This document shows positions 9,184 through 18,486 of a stretch of 64,000 nt of DNA, one piece after another. The DNA comes from Lentisphaerota bacterium (GTDB lineage: Bacteria; Verrucomicrobiota; Lentisphaeria; Victivallales; Victivallaceae). Location: positions 124,001 through 188,000 of the forward strand of contig JAAEMX010000177.1 in the NCBI GenBank assembly GCA_024225035.1, read 5' to 3'. Each line of letters starts with the position of its first letter. The stretch's first letter is position 1. The notes below the pieces were generated by a model. It had not been told where the DNA came from. It made no database searches and saw only the letters and a list, made by a program, of their open reading frames with translations. Position numbers and translations under genes: made by a program.

Positions 9184-10680
9184 CTAAAGTCCGTATATTT
9201 CAGAATACTTGCTTCTAAGGTAGTTGAGATACGGCTCAGGGTTGATTTCTGATCCGGTTACTCGTTTAATTAAGTCGCATGGCTCAAATTTGCTTCCATG
9301 GCGATGCAGTTTTTCTTTAAGCCAGCCACGAAGGCCTTCAAATTCCCCTCGTTCAATCTGCTGCTCAAGGTCAGGAACATCGTTATTAACACACTCCCAT
9401 ATCTGCGCAGAAATCATGTTACCCAGAGCATAAGTCGGGAAATATCCGACAAGTCCGGCTGACCAGTGAACATCCTGCAGGCAGCCCAGTCCATCATTTG
9501 GAGGTGTGATGCCTAGATAATCACGCATTTTTTCATTCCATGCCGACGGAAGATCTGCGACAGCCAGCCTGCCCTCAATAATTGCTATTTCCAGCTCAAG
9601 TCTGAGCATAACATGCATATTGTAAGTAGCTTCGTCGGCCTCAACACGAATAAAGCCCGGACTGACTTTATTTATAGCTCTATAAAAAGTCTCCATCGGT
9701 ACAGTTTTCAGTTGTGGGAACATCTTTTGAATTTCTGGATAAAAGAACCTGAGGAAAGCTCTGGAGCGTCCAACTATATTCTCCCACATTCTTGATTGAG
9801 ACTCATGAATTGCCAGTGAAGCTCCGGTTGCCAGCGGAGTGTACTCAAGAGACTGCGAAATATTCTGTTCATAAATAGCATGACCGGCCTCGTGCATTGT
9901 TGAATGCAGAGCGGCCAGTGTTTCGGGTGAAACGGCAGTAGTAATTCGAACATCATTAAGGCTGAAAGTAGTAGTAAATGGATGTACAGCCTTATCAAGA
10001 CGTCCGCGACTGAAATCATAGCCCATCGCGGCGGCGGCATTGACGCTAAGCTCCCATTGCGCATGGGGCACAAAATGGTCCTGCAGACATTTGCAGTCCG
10101 GTGCTGGACGTTCTGAAATCGCCTTTATGAGTTCAACCTGCTGCGGTCTGACTTTTTCAAAAACTTCCAATACAGCAGCAGTCTTCATTCCTGGTTCAAA
10201 TTCATTCAGAAGCGGATCATAAATATGATCGTAAGGGGCAAAGAAACCACTATACTGACGCCTTAGGTCAAATATTTTTTTCAGTGAAGGCTCAAAAAGT
10301 TTAAAGTCAGAACTGTTTTTAGCTTTTTCCCACTCAACATGTGCTGCACTGGCGGTATGTGAAAATTCCGCAACGTATTCACTTGGAACCTTGCACTGGC
10401 GTTCATAATCACGCTTGAGCACTTTTAACAAACAAGCATCATCAGAATCAGGTTCAAGGCTTGAGTTTTCAGCAGCACATTCCTCTAATAATTCACCAAT
10501 CTCAGCAGAGGTAAATTTCTCATGTGCCAGACGGCTGACAATTGAAGTCTGACAAGCTCTTGCCCCTGCTGCTGCGTGCGGCATATTTACCTGCTGATCC
10601 CAGTCCAGAACAGCCGCAACCCTGCCAAGCTCATGGGCTTCAGCAACAAGCGCTTTTAATTTTTTCAACTTATCCTGCAT
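9184..10680 (-). CDS. M32 carboxypeptidase (Taq type)
   Basis: This 498-residue cytoplasmic metallocarboxypeptidase has the M32 zinc motif HEAGHAIYEQ, with the third ligand expected in the HESQSRMWEN segment, and the conserved HPFTTTFSLNDVRITT and GFIRVEADEATYNMH blocks. It removes C-terminal residues from peptides. ATG 10680 is preferred over 10692 because GGAG lies six bases upstream. It is followed by no close gene and preceded on the same strand by rsmE with a 30-base gap, so the two may be co-transcribed. Confidence 0.93.
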   Translation of the reverse strand: MQDKLKKLKALVAEAHELGRVAAVLDWDQQVNMPHAAAGARACQTSIVSRLAHEKFTSAEIGELLEECAAENSSLEPDSDDACLLKVLKRDYERQCKVPSEYVAEFSHTASAAHVEWEKAKNSSDFKLFEPSLKKIFDLRRQYSGFFAPYDHIYDPLLNEFEPGMKTAAVLEVFEKVRPQQVELIKAISERPAPDCKCLQDHFVPHAQWELSVNAAAAMGYDFSRGRLDKAVHPFTTTFSLNDVRITTAVSPETLAALHSTMHEAGHAIYEQNISQSLEYTPLATGASLAIHESQSRMWENIVGRSRAFLRFFYPEIQKMFPQLKTVPMETFYRAINKVSPGFIRVEADEATYNMHVMLRLELEIAIIEGRLAVADLPSAWNEKMRDYLGITPPNDGLGCLQDVHWSAGLVGYFPTYALGNMISAQIWECVNNDVPDLEQQIERGEFEGLRGWLKEKLHRHGSKFEPCDLIKRVTGSEINPEPYLNYLRSKYSEIYGL

Positions 10681-10710
10681 ATTTTTCTCCATATTCTAAA
10701 ATTTAAATTA

Positions 10711-11418
10711 TTAAATCAATCTGCCGATAAATGCTGCTACAGCAAATTCAGTACGCAAAGGGCGCACTCCCAACTGCACAGGCCGGCATCCGTGTTTTTC
10801 GAGCATTTCCACCTCATAATCAGTAAACCCTCCCTCCGGACCAATGCACAATGTCACAGGGGCCTCAAGGTGCGCAGGGCAAACGTGCCCACTGTCAGGA
10901 TGAGCGGTAATTCCCAGAGAATCTTCCATTATTTCGGAAAGTTCATCCTCAACAAACGGACGGAAACGACGCTTAAACTGAATATTTGGCATTATGGTGT
11001 CACATCCTTGTTCAAGCCCTAAAAGAATATGCTCATACAACCCATCAGGTTTGACCAAAGGTGATGTCCAGTAACTTTTGTCAACTTTCCAGGTTTCTAT
11101 GAAAAATATATCCTTAATTCCTGCAGATACCGCAGCATGAACCACTTTCTTCAAAGTTTTAGGGCGCGGTAAAGCACAAACCAGAGTAATAGGAACTGCT
11201 GGAGCGGGGTATTGATCAAGCACGACCTTCATGCGAAGTTCCGTCTCATTAACCTCAGTAACAGTTCCTGTCCCCATATTACCATTGAGGCGCCCAACTT
11301 TAACTTTACCATTCAGCCCTTTTTTAAGAACTTTTGTTATATGCTCAAAGCGGCGTTTATCCAGCTTAACCATATTATCTTCAATAAAATCATCATCATA
11401 CAGTAATACAAGATTCAT
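10711..11418 (-). CDS. rsmE: 16S rRNA m3U1498 methyltransferase
   Basis: RsmE is a SPOUT methyltransferase that methylates U1498 of 16S rRNA using SAM. The 235-residue length is typical. The knotted C-terminal signature is present (LCIGPEGGFTDYEVEML, then LGVRPLRTEFAVAAFIG); the usual LRTETA reads LRTEFA. The N-terminal PUA-like domain is also recognisable. The start has GAGGAGG about 12 bases upstream, a little far. It is probably in an operon with the M32 peptidase. Confidence 0.92.
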   Translation of the reverse strand: MNLVLLYDDDFIEDNMVKLDKRRFEHITKVLKKGLNGKVKVGRLNGNMGTGTVTEVNETELRMKVVLDQYPAPAVPITLVCALPRPKTLKKVVHAAVSAGIKDIFFIETWKVDKSYWTSPLVKPDGLYEHILLGLEQGCDTIMPNIQFKRRFRPFVEDELSEIMEDSLGITAHPDSGHVCPAHLEAPVTLCIGPEGGFTDYEVEMLEKHGCRPVQLGVRPLRTEFAVAAFIGRLI

Positions 11419-11595
11419 CAGGAAACGCTGCCTCCTCAGTTATTATTCTTGTTGAAACCTGCTTAATAAAAGCATATCGCAGGTTATAAACTTTGAAATT
11501 CACACATTGCAGGCTTTATTATTCACATGCTGACACAAATATTACAGCATATCGTTAAAAAATACAAGTATACAATTACTGCGGGAAAATAAAAT

Positions 11596-11973
11596 ATGAT
11601 AGTTGGTTTAGGCACAGATATTGTCAGCATAGACAGAATACGAAACCTTTTGGAAAGACAAGGCGAAGCTTTCTTAAAACGTGTTTTCACTATCGCTGAA
11701 CTTATGACTGCCGACTCACGTCGAGACCCTGCAGAATACTACGCTTCACGCTGGGCCGCAAAGGAAGCCGCCTCCAAAGCCCTGGGTTGCGGAATCGGTG
11801 AATATTGTCGCTTTCAAGATATATGCGTGAGCAACGGAGAATCCGGAAAGCCTCAAATAGCTTTTTCAGGAATGGGAGCCATTACTGCCAATAATCTCAA
11901 TGTCAAAAAGGTTCATATTTCTCTAAGTCACGAACGCGAACATGCCATGGCCACAGTAATCCTTGAAGATTAA
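11596..11973 (+). CDS. acpS: Holo-[acyl-carrier-protein] synthase
   Basis: AcpS transfers phosphopantetheine from CoA to the Ser of ACP. This 125-residue protein has the Mg2+/CoA motifs GLGTDIVSIDRI and WAAKEAASKALG, and ends with the SLSHEREHAMA block. It is a single-gene unit, 20 kb from acpP and the fab cluster in this window. Confidence 0.95.
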   Translation: MIVGLGTDIVSIDRIRNLLERQGEAFLKRVFTIAELMTADSRRDPAEYYASRWAAKEAASKALGCGIGEYCRFQDICVSNGESGKPQIAFSGMGAITANNLNVKKVHISLSHEREHAMATVILED

Positions 11974-12131
11974 GCTGCTTATCAATATTTTAGAAACTAC
12001 TGAAGTTTATGCCATTTATACAAGTCCTTCAGCCTTTAAATATTGTTCCTGCATAAACTATCTTTATTCAAGCTCGAAACACCTTTACTGTTTTTCTTAA
12101 AATCATTTGATTTAGTTTTGTATAAAAATAT

Positions 12132-12160
12132 TTGACAAATCGCTTAAAATGAGTCATACT
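12132..12160 (+). promoter_or_regulatory. Predicted sigma-70-type promoter
   Basis: TTGACA at 12132-12137 and CATACT at 12155-12160 are 17 bases apart, about 85 bases before the GH78-like start. The intervening leader contains a small GAAAG/CTTTC hairpin. Confidence 0.45.
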
Positions 12161-12242
12161 ATTTTTATAACCATCGTACATATTAATGGATTCAGTCCGA
12201 AAGGAACTCGGGCTTTCTCGCGGCACGGAAGGGTGAAGGGCA

Positions 12243-15026
12243 ATGGACAGAGTCAAAATGCCGGCAACGGTCAATGGGGAATGGATTTGGAAAAAATCCC
12301 TGCTTAATAAAAATGATTGTTTTTTGATAGCCCGCAAAGAACTGACACTTGATCAAGGCGGGCAGGAAGCTGATTTATGGATCAGTGCCAATTGCGCATA
12401 CCAATTGTTTGTCAATGACAGGCTGGTTGGGTTTGGGCCAAGGGCAAATTCGGATTCAACACTATCTAATGTGGATCAGTATAATCTCTCATATTATCTT
12501 CAGCAGGGAACTAACCTGATATATGCAATCGTTTACTACGCTGCACCATTAAAAAAACGCAGGGATTTGAAAGTTCCCGGACTCTGGTGCCAGCTTAATT
12601 TAAACGGAGAGCCTAAAATATGGTCTGACCGTTCCTGGAAAGTATGTGACGGAGAATGCTTTATTTCACCTCGCGCCAGACAGGCCGATAATCTTGGACT
12701 TGCAGAATTTCTTGACCTTAATAAATTTCCATCCGGCCTTGACCTGGAGGCACCGGCTCTTGACAGCAGCTGGATCGTCCCAGACTATATTACCCCCTGC
12801 AAGGAAACCGATAGTAAACTGGAAATATACCCTCTTTCACCCAATACAGTCGAAGAAGATTATTCATTTGAAGCTGTTTCACTTGGCACATATAATCAAA
12901 GCTGTGCGCTTACCCATATGGACTTCAACAGTATTTTCAAAAAAGAGGGAGTTCATGCAGCCGCAGCCTTTGTTTTCAACGAATCCAGCGTTACAATCCC
13001 ACTGGAAATCATTGCTGATGATTCATATAAACTTTTCTGTAACAATACTCTGGTAAAAAAGGCTCATAAGCAAACCTGTGCCATTCGTAATGGAGAGCGT
13101 ACTCAACTTGACCTGAGGTTGAAAGGAGGCTGGAACCGCCTGCTTATTCTTCAGGAAGTAACAGAAAACAGCATGGGCATAATGCTGGTTTTTCCGAACA
13201 TGAAAGAAAAGGATTTAAGGCTCTTCCAAGACACAATTGAAGACGCACCGCTGGCATGGAATATTGCAGGCCCATTGAAAATGCCCTTAAGCGAGGCAAC
13301 GCCGTCAATATCATTTGAACGGCTTGATTCCAATACATTTAAGCCGACTTTTGACAATGCAGTGGACGTATCTTCGTGCCTGCGTAACTACACCTTTGAG
13401 GAAACCGACAATAACCCGGTAATGGAATTAACAAAAGGGCAATACCTCCTTCTTAAGATGGATGCTCTAAAATACGGCTTCCCTAATTTAGAAATAGAGG
13501 CTTCGAAAGGCGATATCATTGATATCACAATCGGTCATTATATTGATGAAAAAGGGTTTCCAAGTTGTGCCCACGGTATAAAAAGCACACACACAATAAT
13601 CTGCAAACAAGGCATCAATAGATTTATTAAGTTCAAGCCGGAAGAAGTCTGCTATATCATGATTACCGGCAGGAAAATAAAAACAAAAATTAACGTATTT
13701 CAGTTTGTTTTTGAAGAGTTTACTCGGTTTCAACGCTCAGCAACCTCATTTCATTGCTCTGATGAGGAACTCAATAATATCTGGGAAGTCGGCTGTAACG
13801 CGATCCAGCGAGGAAACTCCTATATCTGTCAGGAAGATCCACGTTCATTTGACGGCACTTGTCTGGCTGACCTCTACTTTCATTCCTGCAACACAGTGGC
13901 GGCCTTTGGAGACAATTATTTTTCAGAGGTGAAGTTGACAAAATTTGCAGAAGCACAATTTGAAAACGGCAATATCCCAGCGATGTCGTTTGACGGCTTG
14001 ATCCATTCTCAGGTAACTCACTTGTTCCTGTTGTCTGTTTGGGTAACTTTCCATCACAAAAACAGCGGTAATGACTCTTTTCTGCAGAAAATGCTCCCGC
14101 ATGTTGACTTGGTATTCGAGTTTTTCGAATCACTGCTTGATGAAGAAACTGGTGTATTGAAAGACTTTGACCGTGTTTTCCATTTTGATTGCCCGATCAA
14201 CAATAGCGCAACCGATAAACGCGGCATCTGCACAGATATAAACTCACTCTACTGTCGTTTTCTGCTTTCAGCGGGTGAAATATACCGCGAAGCCAGACGC
14301 CCTGAGACGCAGGCTAAATGCTTTAGAATGGCATCTGAAATTGCCAGGAAAATAAAGAAAATAAACTGGCATAAAGAAGCACATTCTTTTTCTAACAATG
14401 ATTTGGTTCCAGATGACTTTACAGATGCATTCAGCAACTTCATTGCACTATATTCAGGCGTTACTCAAACCAAGGAGTTTGAAAATATATTCTATCGCTA
14501 TTTCAACTTCAACGAACCTTTCTCCAAGGTTCCTGAACAAAGCAATGACTTGTATTTCCATTTTCTCTTTATGGAAACAGTCTTTGCAATGGATCAGGCT
14601 CAATGGGGATTGCGATATCTTAAAGATTTCTGGTCCAGCCGCATCGATGAAAATGCTATGGCTTGGAAAATAAACCCTGAAGGTTCTGAAATATCCATGA
14701 TGGACTTTTACCACGGCAGCTCTGTCTGCCCTAATGTTTTCTTACTGAGGGAAGCGGTAGGAGTAAGAGTGGCGGAACCCGGTTATTCAACAATATACTT
14801 TAATCCGGCAATTGATTCGTTGGATTGGGCTGAGGCTATTATGCCAACAAGCTACGGACGTTTGAAGGTACGTTGGGAAAAACTTGAAGACGGCTCCCTT
14901 GATGTAACTATCGATGCCAAGTTCCCATTGAAAGTGTTGCCTGAAATGGATTCTGAGCTTATTCAGAATACAACATTCAGACTTGGACAGAATGTGGCAT
15001 TACTTGACCCTGAAAGCGTACCCTAA
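12243..15026 (+). CDS. GH78-like (alpha-L-rhamnosidase family) protein
   Basis: This 927-residue protein has the layout of GH78 rhamnosidases: N-terminal beta-sandwich domains (WIWKKS, YQLFVNDRLVGFGPR), a middle domain, and an (alpha/alpha)6 barrel from about residue 510 (CSDEELNNIWEVGCNAIQ). No signal peptide is present, so it should act on imported oligosaccharides in the cytoplasm. The catalytic-acid region of GH78, normally CPxRERxxWxGD, reads CQEDPRSFDGTCLADL here (from about residue 528), so activity or specificity may differ from rhamnosidase. It is a single gene with its own promoter and terminator, preceded by a GAAGGG site. Confidence 0.75.
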   Translation: MDRVKMPATVNGEWIWKKSLLNKNDCFLIARKELTLDQGGQEADLWISANCAYQLFVNDRLVGFGPRANSDSTLSNVDQYNLSYYLQQGTNLIYAIVYYAAPLKKRRDLKVPGLWCQLNLNGEPKIWSDRSWKVCDGECFISPRARQADNLGLAEFLDLNKFPSGLDLEAPALDSSWIVPDYITPCKETDSKLEIYPLSPNTVEEDYSFEAVSLGTYNQSCALTHMDFNSIFKKEGVHAAAAFVFNESSVTIPLEIIADDSYKLFCNNTLVKKAHKQTCAIRNGERTQLDLRLKGGWNRLLILQEVTENSMGIMLVFPNMKEKDLRLFQDTIEDAPLAWNIAGPLKMPLSEATPSISFERLDSNTFKPTFDNAVDVSSCLRNYTFEETDNNPVMELTKGQYLLLKMDALKYGFPNLEIEASKGDIIDITIGHYIDEKGFPSCAHGIKSTHTIICKQGINRFIKFKPEEVCYIMITGRKIKTKINVFQFVFEEFTRFQRSATSFHCSDEELNNIWEVGCNAIQRGNSYICQEDPRSFDGTCLADLYFHSCNTVAAFGDNYFSEVKLTKFAEAQFENGNIPAMSFDGLIHSQVTHLFLLSVWVTFHHKNSGNDSFLQKMLPHVDLVFEFFESLLDEETGVLKDFDRVFHFDCPINNSATDKRGICTDINSLYCRFLLSAGEIYREARRPETQAKCFRMASEIARKIKKINWHKEAHSFSNNDLVPDDFTDAFSNFIALYSGVTQTKEFENIFYRYFNFNEPFSKVPEQSNDLYFHFLFMETVFAMDQAQWGLRYLKDFWSSRIDENAMAWKINPEGSEISMMDFYHGSSVCPNVFLLREAVGVRVAEPGYSTIYFNPAIDSLDWAEAIMPTSYGRLKVRWEKLEDGSLDVTIDAKFPLKVLPEMDSELIQNTTFRLGQNVALLDPESVP

Positions 15027-15045
15027 ATAAGGTTATATCCAAAGT

Positions 15046-15087
15046 CATCCGGTTAGCGACAGAAATGCTGAAAGCCGGATTATTTTT
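15046..15087 (+). terminator. Terminator after GH78-like gene
   Basis: ATCCGG and CCGGAT pair with an inner TAGC/GCT(A) extension, followed by TATTTTT. It overlaps the last codons of the convergent glycosyltransferase gene. Confidence 0.6.
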
Positions 15088-16591
15088 GGGGCTGTTGCCT
15101 GACATAAGGCTCCCATTTTTTCATCAGAACTCCTGCCCATTGCTTTTCATTGTTTTTGTACAATGCTCTGATCATATAATGCTCAAGCTTTTCAGTTTTT
15201 ATTTCTTTGTCATGCAGTTCATCAATGTAGTCTTCCGCCGCCGCATATTTACCTTTATTAATGAAAAAAACAGCAACAGACCGGCGTTCGCTCGACTTTC
15301 GCATTTTGTCAGGTACCATATACGTCGCAAAAAAGAAAGCGGCAATAAGGCAAACAGCTAAAATACCTTGAGCAATATGCTTTTGTTTAAAAGCATTAAC
15401 TACTGCCACGCAGCCACCACCACTTAACACCGCTAGCAGAGGAATTACAGGCACTCGAAAGCAGTAGAACATAGTAAAAAACAACATAGTCCCAGCATAA
15501 GCAAAGACTAAAAATAAAATCAGAAAAATACCGCGATTCTTGAATTTGAAAGCCAGTGCAGCACAAGCTGTCACCAACACCAAATTGAAAGGAACAATAA
15601 ATATCCATAAAAAATTCAAAATCTCACGGTGCGCATAATAGGATAGGTTTCTAGGGATTTCATAAGAAGATATAAAATTTAATCCTTGCTGTGGGATGTT
15701 CCTCATAATAGACTTAAAAGCTTCCCATTGATCGGCAACCGCTGCTTGTCCATGATATGCCCCAATGACATTCCCCATATGCCCAGGCACAACTGCAAAG
15801 GATTTAAACTGCACCAGGTTATAAATCATTACAGGAAGAACAATTGCTCCCATACCTGCAATATACCCTATGCCATGACGAACTTTAAAGTATTTACGAA
15901 CATCCTTGAATATCAGAAGAAAGAAGGGAGCCAGCATAACCGGAGCAAAATTTTCACGCCCCAGAATACACAATCCTGCAAATACCCCAACAAGCATATA
16001 CCTAATCAGGTTCTTACCGCTAAAGGCTGTTATCAAGTAATAAACCATTACAATAAAAGCCAATCCTAAAGGCGCTGCCCGAAGAAAATCCAACGTTACT
16101 AAAAGTGCCGGACCGTAAAAACAGTACAACAAAGCACTTATCTGAGCTGCTGGCTTTCCAAGCCGTAATCGCAGCGAAAGTTTATAGATAAAAACTGGAA
16201 TCAACCCACATAGCAAAAGCTGCATTATCCGCATTGTAACAAGGTCACCATGACTCAATACGACATAAATAAAAAGCAATAAGGTATAGACAGGTGAGTA
16301 CATGTAACCAGCATCAGGTAGTTTTCCACGGTAGACTCCAACAGCCGCCTGCAGCATACTTAACTGGTCCATTCCTGGAGTCGGCATCGCCAACAGACTT
16401 TGACTTCTAGCCAAACACAGAAGGTACGCCCCACAAAACACATAAAAACAATATATAAAAATAGAAAAATTTCTATTTACAAAAGCAATCGCTTTATTCC
16501 TCATTGGTAGATCGACACCCCCGTCGTCCTTCTTGCTGTTTAGTCCATCATCACTACGATTTAGCATAAAAAAATAGTATGCCACAATCAT
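15080..16591 (-). CDS. GT39/PMT-like membrane glycosyltransferase
   Basis: This 503-residue polytopic protein has about ten hydrophobic helices (residues about 38-435) and a soluble C-terminal tail. The first periplasmic loop contains GMDQLSMLQAAVGVYRGKLP, matching the acidic catalytic loop of the ArnT/PMT superfamily, which uses lipid-linked sugars at the outer face of the membrane. The acceptor is unknown. ATG 16591 has GGAG upstream. It is convergent with the GH78-like gene. Confidence 0.7.
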   Translation of the reverse strand: MIVAYYFFMLNRSDDGLNSKKDDGGVDLPMRNKAIAFVNRNFSIFIYCFYVFCGAYLLCLARSQSLLAMPTPGMDQLSMLQAAVGVYRGKLPDAGYMYSPVYTLLLFIYVVLSHGDLVTMRIMQLLLCGLIPVFIYKLSLRLRLGKPAAQISALLYCFYGPALLVTLDFLRAAPLGLAFIVMVYYLITAFSGKNLIRYMLVGVFAGLCILGRENFAPVMLAPFFLLIFKDVRKYFKVRHGIGYIAGMGAIVLPVMIYNLVQFKSFAVVPGHMGNVIGAYHGQAAVADQWEAFKSIMRNIPQQGLNFISSYEIPRNLSYYAHREILNFLWIFIVPFNLVLVTACAALAFKFKNRGIFLILFLVFAYAGTMLFFTMFYCFRVPVIPLLAVLSGGGCVAVVNAFKQKHIAQGILAVCLIAAFFFATYMVPDKMRKSSERRSVAVFFINKGKYAAAEDYIDELHDKEIKTEKLEHYMIRALYKNNEKQWAGVLMKKWEPYVRQQPQK

Positions 16592-16656
16592 GCGGCATAC
16601 TCCGTATTATACATTCTTTTTTTTGTAAGTCAATAATATTGTACGAGAAATGTAAC

Positions 16657-17685
16657 TCACTGCCGGTTAGAAAATGTGATTCTTGGATCAACAATTACAT
16701 AAAGGATATCAGACAACAAAATCCCCATAAGTGTCAAACCACCGCCAAAACAGAATAAAGCCATTTGTACGGGATAATCACGACTCGAAAGCGACAACAG
16801 AGAAAGTGACCCCATTCCCGGAATACTGAAGACGTACTCTGTTATTATACTTCCGGCAACAAGCCCCGGCAGCAAACCAGCAAACAGAGTAATCAAGGTA
16901 ATCATACCATTACGCAAAGCGTGCTTTAGAATAACCACGTACTCAGGTAAACCTTTTGCCCTTGCGGTCCTTATGTAATCCTGACTTACTACTTCCAGCA
17001 TGCTACTGCGAGCAAAACGCGATATTCCTGCAAAACCGGCATAACTAAGGCAGGCTACCGGCATAAAATAATGCAAAGCAGTCTGCCATAAAAACTGCCA
17101 GGTAGTAAGACTGTCAGGATTTGCGGGGCGCAATCCTTTTAACGGAAAAAGGGAGAGCCAGCCACCTTCACAGAAACTTGCCTGAAGTAAAAGAGCAACC
17201 CAGATAACCGGAAGAGAATATAGAAAAAACAGAAAAAAAGTCACTCCACGGTCAAATTTAGTGTCCGGGTATATGGCGGAATAAATCCCAAGCGGTATAG
17301 CAAACAAATAAATAACCAACACTGACCAGAAATTAAGCTTAACCGTCACCGGAAGACGCTCCAGGATAATATCCGTCACCGGGCGACCGGGATCAATAGA
17401 AGCCGAAGTTCCGAAGTCACCTTTTGTCAAAACCCCTTTCAGCCAAAAATAATAACCTACGTAAATCGGTTTATCAAGATGAAGCCGTTTTCGCAGCGCA
17501 CTGTTTTCGGCAAACTCTCCTTTTTCGGAAGAAAGGTTACTGTCAGGAGATTCCCCACCCATGACATTTGATCTGGTAGGATCTCCCGGGGTAAGGCGCA
17601 GCAGGACATAGCTTATAGTCATGATTACCAGCAAGGTCATTGCCGCCAGCACCAAACGTTTAACCATATATTCAAACAAAAGCAT
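16657..17685 (-). CDS. ABC transporter permease, DppB/OppB type
   Basis: This permease of about 342 residues matches the first subunit of peptide/nickel-type importers: it has an N-terminal helix ending in LLRLTPGDPTR, the EAA-loop YIRTARAKGLPEYVVILKHA, and the C-terminal IPGMGSLSLLSLSSRDYPV. The start is uncertain. AAGGAG sits immediately before ATG 17685 and six bases before TTG 17679, while the frame extends to 17733. No DppC, ATPase or binding-protein gene is adjacent, so its partners must be elsewhere or lost. Confidence 0.88.
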   Translation of the reverse strand: MLLFEYMVKRLVLAAMTLLVIMTISYVLLRLTPGDPTRSNVMGGESPDSNLSSEKGEFAENSALRKRLHLDKPIYVGYYFWLKGVLTKGDFGTSASIDPGRPVTDIILERLPVTVKLNFWSVLVIYLFAIPLGIYSAIYPDTKFDRGVTFFLFFLYSLPVIWVALLLQASFCEGGWLSLFPLKGLRPANPDSLTTWQFLWQTALHYFMPVACLSYAGFAGISRFARSSMLEVVSQDYIRTARAKGLPEYVVILKHALRNGMITLITLFAGLLPGLVAGSIITEYVFSIPGMGSLSLLSLSSRDYPVQMALFCFGGGLTLMGILLSDILYVIVDPRITFSNRQ

Positions 17686-17823
17686 TCTCCTTACAAATTT
17701 CCCATAAGTTAAACCTCTGCATCGCTTTTTCAAATAATGCTATACCAAATGCCACATTATATTTGCATCTTTACCCTCAAACGTTTATAATATAACTGGT
17801 TATTTCAAGACTGGAGGATATCA

Positions 17824-18147
17824 ATGTCTTTAGAAAAAGTAAAGAAGATAGAAAAAGAAATCAAAGAGGCATCTCGCATAGATGACGCCAGCAAGGGAAA
17901 ACTGCTGGAAGTCATTGGCGATCTTAAAGAAGAGCTGAAATCTCTTGATGCTTCGAACAAGATGTCAGCCGATATGCTGGCTGACAAAGCGCACGAATCT
18001 ACTATACAGGCAGTTAAAGAAGGTGACGATTTTGACAGGGAAATCGAAGGCCTGAAAAGCAGTGTAGAAGAATTCGAAATTACACATCCCAAACTAGTTC
18101 AACTGGTTAACAGATTTTGCATGATGCTGTCTGATATCGGGATCTAA
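17824..18147 (+). CDS. DUF4404-family protein
   Basis: This 107-residue, charged, helical protein ends in EFEITHPKLVQLVNRFCMMLSDIGI-type sequence (FE..HP.L...N/....LS.IGI), typical of the DUF4404 family of unknown function. The start has a GGAGG site. The next gene begins 18 bases later, so the pair is probably one transcript. Confidence 0.75.
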   Translation: MSLEKVKKIEKEIKEASRIDDASKGKLLEVIGDLKEELKSLDASNKMSADMLADKAHESTIQAVKEGDDFDREIEGLKSSVEEFEITHPKLVQLVNRFCMMLSDIGI

Positions 18148-18164
18148 TTGCTAAGGAGAATTTG

Positions 18165-18470
18165 ATGGTAAGGGGTTTATGGGTAAGGGGCCTTCTAGTT
18201 CCAATTTGTTGTTTAGTAATATTTTTTGGAGTTATTAATAGCGCTGACGGCCGAGCCGGCGGCGGTGGCGGGTTCAGAAGCGGCAGTGTCAGCAGTGGAA
18301 GCTACAATAGCAGCAGTTCTTATTCTGGCAACGGCGAATCTGGAGCATATCTTATTTACGCTGTGTTTTATATATTCTTCAAATACCCCTATTTAACAAT
18401 CCTTGCCCTCCTTATCTATATTGCCGCAATCTCCCTGGGCGGAAAAAGCAAGAGACAGCTATGTTTCTAA
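18165..18470 (+). CDS. N-terminal part of split Tim44/TerB membrane protein
   Basis: This frame encodes about 101 residues: a signal-like hydrophobic helix, a Gly/Ser-rich linker (RAGGGGGFRSGSVSSGS) and a second membrane helix (about 63-90). That is how Tim44-like-domain proteins begin, and the following frame carries exactly the missing soluble part. Removing one A from the A5 run at 18443-18447 joins the two frames smoothly. ATG 18165 has AAGGAG six bases upstream. It is either a frameshifted gene, a recoding site or a base-calling error. Confidence 0.65.
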   Translation: MVRGLWVRGLLVPICCLVIFFGVINSADGRAGGGGGFRSGSVSSGSYNSSSSYSGNGESGAYLIYAVFYIFFKYPYLTILALLIYIAAISLGGKSKRQLCF

Positions 18471-18486
18471 AAAAATCCGTATTGGC

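Noticed and set aside
10711..11418. RsmE with LRTEFA instead of LRTETA
   Set aside because: One conservative-position change in an otherwise complete SPOUT motif; not enough to claim altered function.
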